DNA of 64,000 nucleotides, from assembly GCA_036873755.1 (NCBI GenBank), contig JAVTVY010017527.1:1-64000 (forward strand), in the 5' to 3' direction. The DNA is from Hanleya hanleyi (Eukaryota; Mollusca; Polyplacophora; Lepidopleurida; Hanleyidae). The notes under the pieces were generated by a model. That model was not told the origin of the DNA. It worked only from the letters and a program-made list of their open reading frames with translations, and ran no database searches. Positions 52,544 through 61,986 of the stretch are shown piece after piece (the first letter of the stretch is position 1; every line of letters starts with the position of its first letter). The position numbers and the translations under genes are program-made.

Positions 52544-54528
52544 TCATGGCCGTAGACAAGGGGGGCATGGCCCCCTCCCCCCAAATATTTGCAAGACAAA
52601 CAAAAAATAGACGTGTTTGTGAAATACATATTCCCCATGCGTGTTTGTCAGAGGGGAAAGTGGTCGAGCAGACGAAACGAGGCATGTTTAAGCATACAGT
52701 TAATAGGGGAGTTCCGAATCGCCTTTTACATCTAGACTGCTGGCGCTCGTGTTGTTAAGAGTTGAGAGTGATTCTTGGCCTTATTTTCTACGAAAATCTG
52801 TCGTCGATAATTGCATGTATAAAATTCTCTAATCGAACTTGTAAATCAATGAGAAAATCAAGTCCGTCTCGGTGCACCAGCGCGGGCAGTTGCGAATCAC
52901 TTTGGTAAGAAGCGGATCACGCCATCTAGCGGTCGTGAGTGGTCATTTATCACCAATATCCCAATAGGCGAAAAATGTGGTATCACATGCCTGGACTTTG
53001 TTGGATTGCCATCACTGAGGCAGAAATTGTTCATAGACAACGACGGCCTGATCTGTCTGACCATGCCTTATACGGAAATTATCCTCACTAATTAATTTAA
53101 TTCTCTCAGGATTTGGATAGTTCGTTATTTGTTCACGGACGACACCATTCATTTAAGATTGAACCTGACGGACCTGGTTCAATTCAAACCTGTCGAAAAT
53201 GTTTCCCCATCTGACCTGATATACTGCATGGAATTCAGATTCAAATTTAAGAAAGTTACACACACGTTCCATCGTGTTGCTGACAGCTGAACGAATTCTA
53301 CTCGCATATTCAACATTACAATATATAAACTCTCTAAATGGATATCGGACATCTATTTAGCATCTATATTTGGACAAAAGAAAATAGAGGAAAGGACACA
53401 CAGATATATTTCCACAATTTTAATAATGAAATCTTTAATTTTGAAATCTTTGGTATGTGTGTGGTGGGGTGGGGGAAGGGGAGGGGGAGGGGAGGGGTGA
53501 AGACTATCCCGTTCTGTGACTAAAGCAATAACTTTGCCCAAGAGACATTTGTCCGTGTGCAGTCTTCAATGTCACAATTCGTAATCCGGAATTGACATCT
53601 CTAATGCCGCATTATGTTACAATGCTGGCGAGGGTTATCGCAAATCATTAGATATTGTGTTTGACCATTAATTAATATGATTCAGTCACTGAAACGAATA
53701 CTGAAATTATCACTTAAAGCCATTTAATTTCTCGTAGATTCAACAAAAGAAATCACACGCGTTTTTGTCCCAGCGTGAATTTGCCATTGGGTGGTACCGG
53801 AAGCATTACCATGCCGAATTGACCGAGAAACAAACAACGCAGTTCGGTTGTTCGACATTTATTTGGGTCCACAGAAACAGACGTTCCAATAAAAATAGAA
53901 AAGATTTACACAGATGCTTTATTGCAAGAAATATAAGGCGTTCATTAGGAAAGTTATCCGCCGGTCACCGTGATTCGGAACCCACAAAACTACTGTATAA
54001 ATTCCCTCAAAAATGTACAAAACACGTATTCCCTCCAAAACCACAACCTGGATGAGTCGCTGAGCTAATTAGTTTGCACACCGTTTTTTGTGTTGACCAA
54101 GTTTGAGGTTGAATAACCCTGGAAAGAAAATACCCACACATAAAAGCAAGAAAAGACAAAAAAAAAACTGGTTACAACGTGTGCGTTTTAATGTTGAGTT
54201 TTATTCACTGGGAAAGGCCAAGAACGCATCTCCAGTCATCTGGGATCCTGGAGCTTCCGAGGCCTAGGCGGCCCCTGGACCCTCGCCTTATTGTGCTGTC
54301 ATAGTATAGCTCCCCCCCACCGCCCCAAATCTGAAAACTTGTCTACGTCCTTACGTAACTGCCGGGCTTCTTTCCTCAATTTCAAGAAAAATTTAAATCT
54401 CGTTGATATGCACTCTTAAAATAATTCATGGATTTTGTTCCAGGTTTTATTCAGGCCATTTGACTACAATTGTGTTTCAAGGATGATTTTTTTTAAATTT
54501 TTCTTGAAAATGAGGAAAGAATCTTTGC
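52544..54528. other. Spacer of the inverted duplication
   Basis: Non-coding, about 2 kb. GTAGACAAG at about 52553 and its inverted form CTTGTCTAC near 54340, each with G- or C-runs beside it, may be ends of another inserted element. A roughly 150-bp palindromic MITE-like piece (TTTCCTCAATTTCAAGAAAA inverted) lies at 54371-54520. A G-rich purine tract lies at 53460-53500. I see no supported gene. Confidence 0.5.
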
Positions 54529-55222
54529 AGTTAAGAGCAACTTACTCGAACTCCAAGAACTCGTCCTGAATTTTAAGTTCAATCGTCTAGAACGATCGTG
54601 GACATGCCGGACGATTTAAAGAGTGCAGAAGTACTAATATTCTTCAGTCAGTTCTTAGAAAGAATAGAAAGAACAAAATAACTTCAATTCCATCAAAAAA
54701 AATTTCTTTCTTTTTGAGAGTTATGGGACTATCTCTCTCCGCTAAATTGAAAGCTTATGGATCTACACTACAATCTGTCGGGACGTGACAGGTTAAGTAA
54801 CGGTATACAGTGTTGGACAGCAGTAAATAAAAGGATATTTTCAACGGCCTGGTAAATGTGGAGGTATACTGTAAGAACAACTGAAAACACAAACACATAA
54901 AAGCACACAGAAAATCCACACACACATACACGCGAAATCCAATGGGAATAAAGAAATTGAAGACGATGTACGGATGTGGGGGTTGCGTATATTTTTTGGA
55001 AGCGAAGATATAATTTGTACAGTACAACACAGCGAGCTGCAGACTTTCCGAGAGATAACTTCATAACAGGCATCATTCCAAGCATGGACTAATATTTAAC
55101 ACCATTTAAAGGCTATACGATAATGCAGGATAATCATTATTCATTTACGCTGACATTTTCTTTATCGATAGTGGCAGAGATCATTCATGAAATGACGGCC
55201 TCGCCATACGATCCACATCGCA
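54529..55222. repeat. Inverted duplication of the bHLH 5' flank, right arm
   Basis: Reverse complement of 51851-52543. It ends 77 bp upstream of the bHLH start codon, so it probably contains the promoter of that gene. Confidence 0.88.
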
Positions 55223-55298
55223 ATATATACCTTGCAGATGAAATATCACTCCTCTGGTGTTCCTTCGTTGACATACATAGATATAGGAATAATCTAAA

Positions 55299-56042
55299 AT
55301 GTACAACCAAATGTTACCGGTTCCGCCAAGTTATCAGCAGATTCAGAATTTGGACAGTTTTGAAGTACAAACGTCAGTGGATCTTTCACACTGTTCTCAA
55401 CCCGGATTTGAAGACGATACTAAGCCCTTTCTGCCGATGCTGACTTTTGAGGACATGTGTTTCAACCTAGACCAAGAATGTCCTCCTGGCGTTGCGCACC
55501 TTTTTACAATAATTGACACGAAAAGCGAGATTGAAGACGAGAGATGGGTGGACTTACTCCCTTCCATTTTATCAGACGACACAAGATGTTCAGACATTTG
55601 CTTTCAAGGTTGTGTAGATAATCTGTTAACGACTAGAAAATTACATAGAGAAATATCATGCAAGGAATGCAATGCCCCATATAAAACGTCACCCTACAGT
55701 GAGGCATCACAGAAGGTAACGACATTTGATCAGTCGGTTGTAACAAAGTTCAGAGAGAAGAAAAGGAAGCGTTCACACACACCGTCACAAAGAGAAGCTG
55801 CGACGATGAGGGAAAGAAAACGTGTAAAGACGTTGAACAGCGCCTTCCAAGATCTCAGGGACAAAGTTCCTACCTTCAGCTATGAAACCGACTTGTCAAG
55901 ACTAGAAACATTGAGACTTGCAGTCACATATATTGGTTTCTTGACTGATGTATTAAACGGAACAAAACCTAATGATGTTAGATTGAGAGGACGAAATGAT
56001 GGTGGACTCACGGCAATACAAAGACTCTGTCAACTACGATGA
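55299..56042 (+). CDS. bHLH transcription factor, Fer3/PTF1A-like class
   Basis: Intronless, 247 aa. The bHLH domain spans about residues 163-219: basic region REAATMRERKRVKTLN, helix 1 SAFQDLRDKVP, loop, helix 2 LSRLETLRLAVTYIGFLTDV. The SRLETLRLA step and the TFSYET loop resemble the Fer3 (FERD3L)/PTF1A branch of group A, which binds E-boxes as heterodimers with E proteins and controls neural or other cell-fate decisions. The N-terminal 160 residues are acidic and cysteine-bearing and not recognised. The basic region keeps the ER pair needed for E-box binding. An AATAAA lies near 56378. The promoter region is duplicated in inverted orientation 2.7 kb upstream. The exact orthology is uncertain. 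Confidence 0.85.
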   Translation: MYNQMLPVPPSYQQIQNLDSFEVQTSVDLSHCSQPGFEDDTKPFLPMLTFEDMCFNLDQECPPGVAHLFTIIDTKSEIEDERWVDLLPSILSDDTRCSDICFQGCVDNLLTTRKLHREISCKECNAPYKTSPYSEASQKVTTFDQSVVTKFREKKRKRSHTPSQREAATMRERKRVKTLNSAFQDLRDKVPTFSYETDLSRLETLRLAVTYIGFLTDVLNGTKPNDVRLRGRNDGGLTAIQRLCQLR

Positions 56043-56851
56043 TCGCAAGATGGAGTGATTGTGGAGGCTAATTAAGTGTCCGGGTCGTATAGTGAAACAC
56101 AAATTTTTTCTCCACATTTGCAACTATACAGGTGGACAATTATCCCCTTATAAAATAGGCAATGAAGAGTGACACTAATCCACAGGACATTCTTATTCAT
56201 CACACCGGTGCTTAAATTGAAGTCATTATTACCCACATTTCAAAACCAACATAACGTGTAATGTATATAATCAGGGCATACTAGTGCTAAATTTTGAGCA
56301 ATTTCTCCGGCGTCCGCTGTTTTCATTTGTACAATCCATATTTGGGTATGCAATTTCAAGTGAATGCTTGAAGCTAAAAATAAAGAAAGATATGAATAAT
56401 TATACGGATGTGTTGTCGAACTTTTATCGTACTTAATAGCTATGTTTTAGCCAGTTAGGCATGTTATTAGTTTATAATGAGCTCTTTTCAGCTAATACCT
56501 CTGTTTTATCTGATACATTTCAGACACGATTTTACAGTTGAACATTTCACTGAACAAGTCCTAATTAAATCTAGGACATCAAACCAGTGTATGGGCTTTG
56601 CTAACGAAGCAAAATACTAGCGAAACAAGAAGTGAATTGTTCAGAATTTTCTTCTGAAACGCTACATATATGGACAACCTGCGAACTAAGCTAGTGATGT
56701 GAAAACAATCAACGGATCGTTTAAGCGAACCCACTTCACTATAATACCAGTTTGAACATTTTATGCAATTAAACCCTGCATGAAGTATCGTTTTTGACGT
56801 CCGGCAGCTTCGTGGAAGGAAACAACCCTCTGGCAAAAGCAAACAGCTCAA
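56043..56851. other. 3' flank of bHLH gene
   Basis: No further gene recognised. Confidence 0.4.
56376..56384 (+). terminator. Putative polyadenylation signal of the bHLH gene
   Basis: AAATAAAG context about 335 bp after the bHLH stop. Confidence 0.4.
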
Positions 56852-57314
56852 TTCGTGATAATCTACGGTAGGCCCAGATTAAAGAATACTGTATCCAGGC
56901 GTACGTGTATTGATTGAAGCATTGACATCAAAACAGTATATTATATAATTCACAGTGGAAACTGTAAATTTGCGCAAAATAATACGGTTATAAAAATCCA
57001 ATTTAATCAGCCAAAAAGTGAAAACCAGATATAAGTAACTTACTTTGTGTATCTATATGAATCTTTGCATTCTCATTTCATTCTTATATTATGCAGCGAG
57101 CATGAAATCCAAATGTGAACTATATCTCTCAGTCAAACATGAACTGCTCTCGGCTTGTTGCTGTGTTGTTTGTATAGACAATCAGATTACTCCGCTCACC
57201 TGTGAGGTGTCCTATTGCCGCCCAGAAATGGGAACCTGTACACTTTGCTATGCACCCTCTATTATCCGGAATGCTGTATTCTACAACGGACATTATATAT
57301 TCTACATACTCGGA
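56852..57314. repeat. Dispersed duplication S1, copy 1
   Basis: Uninterrupted copy of a sequence that recurs at 60109-61853, with landmarks GATAATCTACGGTAGGCCC, TAATCAGCCAAAAAGTGAAA and TCCTATTGCCGCCCAG. Short open frames lie within, but the second copy does not preserve them. Confidence 0.8.
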
Positions 57315-58584
57315 TAGCAAAAGCAAAGGATGTGTGATCCCTCAGACACTCGAGTGTGTTTATCGATTGTCCTGGCCTTCACAGCTGCCCTTCATGACGT
57401 AAAATGCACAGCCGACTGTAAAAGTAACTTCTTTTAACGACATACGTAATTGCAATGTAGCAAATTGGTGTTGACGTAGAATATCTGTCCCTAATACGTA
57501 TTTCATACACGACTGGCTGCTAAGTTTGACATTCACGTAGATGCCAAAATAAGAGATCGACACATCAATACATCTACCCGTACTGAGAGCGCAGATTTCA
57601 TCTTTTCACTCGTCAATTGGCGCTCTCGGCTGCCCATCTGAATTTAATGACAAATCTGGCTGCATTTGCTTCCTCTGTTTGGAACTGTTTGGAAGCGTTG
57701 TCCTGGAACGCATGAGATTCTGTCTGAAACACACACTCTCCTAAGAAAGCCTACCAAGGGCATAATACTCCCTCATTGATGACTTCAAATTCACTCTTTC
57801 GTTTACCCACTGTAACTGTGAACCAGATATTTTCTGGTCTGGCCTGAACGTCTATTCTTGTGACCACACTCCTGAAAATAACCCCAGTAATGCGTGTGCT
57901 ACAATAATGGTCGAGTTGTAGCAGAAAATGCAGTAATGTGTATCCACAGTTGAATCTATATTTTATCAACTGAATATCACCGGAGATTGTTTCACGTAAC
58001 ATAACTAAATCCAAATCTGATATATTAGGCAAATAAATAAAAAATAAAATAAGACAAAAGTTTTGATCCAAAATGTGGCTGGAATTCATAGCTCGACAAA
58101 CAGTCACACAGTTTTCGAAAACCAGCAGCCCAACAACTGGACTACGACGACGTCTGCTTCAACGCATTTTTTCACTTGCTCATAACGTTACTGAAAGAAT
58201 ACACGCGGAGCATTTGCACAATGAAGCTACCCCCCCGCCCCCCCCGTCTAAACTTTTTACACTATCTCCAATGATTTAAGAATTGACACTTTGTGAGTTT
58301 ATAGCCTATCGTATTAAGGTCATTCTGAGACTAGATGCATAACCCTCCGAGAGAACCCAGCTAACCATAAATTTAAAATTGAGGACACGAGGGTGTGACT
58401 GAAAAGTTACTTCTTCGTAGTTTTCCTTCAAAGTGTTTGACTTTTTACGCATCAAAGTACCCAAAGTTATGTTATTGCACATCAGACAATTACTTCCTAA
58501 TTAATGATGCAGTTTTCCGAGGAAAATAGAATAAATAAAAAATTCTAAGATCTGACCAAAAAAAAAACTAAGAAAAATGCAATT
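57315..58584. other. Non-coding or unassigned
   Basis: A 118-codon minus-strand open frame (58107-57751) lacks any recognisable family. Nothing else is supported. Confidence 0.35.
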
Positions 58585-58790
58585 TTAGAATATGACGTCA
58601 CTGTGATGTCACCAGAGCGACAATCACGGACTTTTTCTTACATTTTCTGGTAGAGCTATATTGTGGGCAGTTTCAGTCCACTAGCCCAAGGAGTAAGAAA
58701 AATACTTATGGGGGTGGAGTGCGATATAGCACCTCTCCAGGCTGCGGTACTGGTACACCCCAAAATCGTCCAGGCCAGAGAGGGTTAAAG
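58585..58790 (-). repeat. Dispersed repeat family R1, partial copy 3
   Basis: Reverse-strand relative of about 3190-3330, with shared TACATTTTCTGGTAGAGC, CAAGGAGTAAGAAA and GGGGGTGGAG-type blocks. Confidence 0.6.
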
Positions 58791-60108
58791 TAGACGATTT
58801 TTAGCTACTAGACATTCAAGTACAACATAAGTTTGAATATGAAGTTTATTTCATAAAATACTTGTCGTACGAGAAAGGTATTTTGGTTATTGACTCTGAA
58901 ATTCTTTTGCTGGCGGCGGTTGGACATTGAAAGCAGGATCTGTCGCCTGTAATGATCCCAACCAACTCCCTGCCTGCCCATATCTTTATGACTTTATACA
59001 AACTCTGTGTCCTTCTCCAAGGCTTCACTATTAACCATTTTCCAATAATGAAACGGAATGATCAAAAACACCACCACGGCAGCAGATTGTGTGACTATTT
59101 ATATCATTCTAATCTTTAACACTCAGCAGGCCACTGGTATCACGTGATTTATAAATTGACAATGTCCTGTTTTAGAGAGAATGAATATTTTCTAAATATC
59201 GATAAAATTTCCAAACAGCTTACAATATAATTTTAACATTTTTATGGGGGATTTTAAAGTTGAATAGAAGAACTTCTCTTTTCAGAAGGGACAATATTAG
59301 CAACGGCAACTTCCAAGTTTATCACATGTCTAGCCTTCGCCATCATATGCTACTCGAAAAAGTAGAATTTCAGCAATTTTGAAGACCAGTGTAGCTGCGA
59401 TAGAAACATAATTAACCCGTGCTGATCCGCTACACTCTTCATTTGTTGACTGCACTCTGATGGTCTGATGGTTAGAGCGTCCGCTTTGCAAGCGGCAGTT
59501 CCTGGGATCGACTCCAGGTCGAGTTTTACTTAGAAACTGAAACTTGTTGCTTCCTCGCTTGGCGCTCAGCATTGAGAGGATATATCAAGGACTCGTTGAC
59601 CCAGGGTCAGGATAATGTAGATGGGTAAAGTATCAAGTTGTATTGAGACATGGCGATTCGACGAGGCAGCACTATAAAAAAGTGAGAGTGGGGCCACTCT
59701 GTTCACATGTATATTCGTGATACGACTGAAAATTGTTCAAACCTATTACCAACTCACTGTTTACGTGTAATTGATTCTATCTTGAAATGAAATAGAATTT
59801 TTGACTTCGTAATCATATGATAACGATTTTGGTAATACATTGGGTGGAAGTATAAATCCGATATACTCGACAATCATTGATGAAAAGGTGAAAAATTTCC
59901 ATGAAGTCAGTTTAGGTATTGAATCTCACATGGACAAACTTCATTACATGCTTCACTGGCGCCATTGTGTAGACATTATCAAAACGCTCCCAACCTCCTC
60001 CCAAATATCACACAGAGCCGTCCTTATACACTAATTATTAAGTTTCACGAACACCCGAAAGAAAAACCAGATTAATTGATACACAATTATTAAAATCAGC
60101 TGGATTCG
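58791..60108. other. Non-coding with a tRNA-like segment
   Basis: No gene seen apart from the tRNA-like segment near 59.47 kb. Confidence 0.4.
59455..59525 (+). repeat. tRNA-like segment (degenerate or SINE head)
   Basis: Contains an A-box-like TGGTTAGAGCG, an anticodon-arm-like TCCGCTTTGCAAGCGG (TGC, alanine) and a B-box-like GGATCGACTCC with mismatches. The acceptor ends do not pair and the D-arm is poor, so it is more likely a tRNA-derived SINE head or tRNA pseudogene than a working tRNA. Confidence 0.5.
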
Positions 60109-60139
60109 TGATAATCTACGGGTGGGCCTAGATTACAGT

Positions 60140-61035
60140 ACGTGTAGCGTATTATAATAGTCTGGTGCAGCCACTCATCGACTACTGTAAAATAGTTTGG
60201 GGTGATTGTGCCAAATATCAACAAATCCGGATCCATAAGTTGATGAAACGTTTTGGGAGGACAATACTAGATATTAAATGCTCCACAGACATAAGCTCAG
60301 TTGAATTATTCAAACGCTTGAATTGGATTCCATTTGATGAGCAAATAAAGTTTGCCAAGTGTTGTTATATTTGGGACATATTGAATGGATACACCCCTGA
60401 CTACATGCAGGAAATGGTAACCACAGTACAATGTGTTCATGCTAGAACCACAAGAAGTGCCAGTAGAAATGATTTGTATCTTCACAAAACTAACACTGAA
60501 AAAGGAAAACGGACATTCAAATATTCGGCAAGTAAACTTTGGAATGAATTAAATACTGAAATTAGAAATTCAAAAACAAAACATACATTCAGAATAAAAT
60601 TCAGAAAAAATTTAACATCACATATATACACAAATCCTTTCTATCTGGACACGTAAATTCCAACAGGCAGGCGAGTTAATGTAGCTCACTGAATCCCTGT
60701 CCAATGTGTCTAGTTATACTTATTTACACAGTGTAAGTTTTTATTTCTTTCATCTGTAAATATCCATAATCAATGTTTGTAAAGTTTTAATGCCCCGTCC
60801 AATGTCACGGTCTAGATATATCTATTTACACATTATATATTTTTATGCCTTTCATCTGTATATATCTATTTACACATTATATATTTTTATGCCTTTCATC
60901 TGTATATATCCATAATCATTGTTTTTAATGTTTTAATTCACCAGAGGACCATTTGAAAATCACCATTCATGTGTGTGAAATGCCATCCTCTTTTAAATAA
61001 AGCTATTATTATTATTATTATTATTATTATTACAA
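60140..61035 (+). mobile_element. 5'-truncated LINE (CR1/L2/Jockey-like) 3' end
   Basis: The frame to 60656 (163 aa from the first ATG at 60165, extending upstream in frame) reads as the ORF2 C-terminus: LVQPLIDYCKIVWGD, FKRLNWIPFDEQIKF and LWNELNTEIR blocks after the RT domain. The 3' UTR has a roughly 60-bp internal duplication near 60810-60905 and ends with an AATAAA and a (TTA)n tail at about 61006-61033, typical of these LINEs. The RT palm itself is missing. Confidence 0.85.
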
Positions 61036-61318
61036 AATACCATATCCAGGTGTACGTATATTGATTGAAGCATAGTGGAAACTAGATTTGAGCAAATAAT
61101 ATGGTTATAAAAATCGAATTTAATCAGCCAAAAAGTGAAAACCAGATACAAGTAACTTAATTTGTGTATCTGTATGAATCTTTGCATTCTAATTTAATTC
61201 TTATATTATGCAACGAGCATGACATTCAAATTGAAACTATATCTCTCATGATCTATAAACATCATGAGAGTCAAACATGAACAGCTCACATTGTTGTGTG
61301 CTTGTGTGGACAATCAGC

Positions 61319-61716
61319 ATTCGTGCATACTCGCCAATGTTCGGTTTGATGTTGTGATGCCTCTCTAATTGCTCGTACCGGGTGACCAGACATTGGCGCA
61401 AAGATTTATCCTATAATATTTTTTGCAGAAGGATGTTTTTAAATACAACTTTGCAATAAAATGATTCAATATGCAATAAATAGTATGAATCCGCACGAAC
61501 ATATTCTAAGGCTTATCATACTGTTAAAAGTATGCCTACTGTTTGCGAAGTAATCCCCTGGTTGTGTTGAGGATATTCCAGATAGCTGTGTCCAAATTAC
61601 CACAGAGATGACTTCAGCCTTCGTGCCTCTCTTTGACGTAAATACACCCAGGCGAGATGGCCACATACCATGATAGGGATCAGAATCTCAAGGTCTATCT
61701 CTATTTTATAGAATGA
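61319..61716. mobile_element. 398-bp insertion with 9-bp target duplication
   Basis: Flanked by perfect GACAATCAG on both sides (61310-61318 and 61717-61725). The other S1 copy (57177-57185) has one GACAATCAG and no insertion. The ends show no obvious inverted repeat. The superfamily is unclear. Confidence 0.8.
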
Positions 61717-61853
61717 GACAATCAGATTAATCTGTCCACGTATAAGGTATCCTATTGCCGCCCAGTAATGAGAACCTGTACAATTTGCTATGCTTTCTCC
61801 GGAATGCTGTATTCCACAATGGACATTATATCTTCTACATACTCGGATAGCAA

Positions 61854-61986
61854 TCTACTAGGAGCAGTTCTCAAGGCAAATTTATGCGCTTCGCAAGATA
61901 CCGTTATTTCTTTGATCTTCACAAGATGGGAGAGAAGGGGGCAGTTAAAGTTGGCCGTGATAAGAGAATTAAAGTGTAAAGTTGAC
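61854..61986. other. Flank of the second Polinton
   Basis: No feature seen; the last six bases GTTGAC would be the target duplication of the element that starts at 61987. Confidence 0.4.

Larger units (their letters stand above)
60109..61853. repeat. Dispersed duplication S1, copy 2, interrupted twice
   Basis: Second copy of 56852-57314, interrupted by a LINE 3' end (about 60135-61035) and by a 398-bp insertion (61319-61716). It shows the order of events: duplication first, insertions later. Confidence 0.8.

Noticed and set aside
53765..54055. 96-codon open frame in the spacer of the inverted duplication
   Set aside because: No homology recognised and no supporting signals.
57751..58107. 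118-codon minus-strand open frame
   Set aside because: No recognisable domain; could be an exon of a host gene with a TATATATCAG-like acceptor, but the evidence is too thin to list.
59455..59525. Functional tRNA-Ala
   Set aside because: The A- and B-box are imperfect and the acceptor stem does not pair; a SINE head or tRNA pseudogene is more likely.
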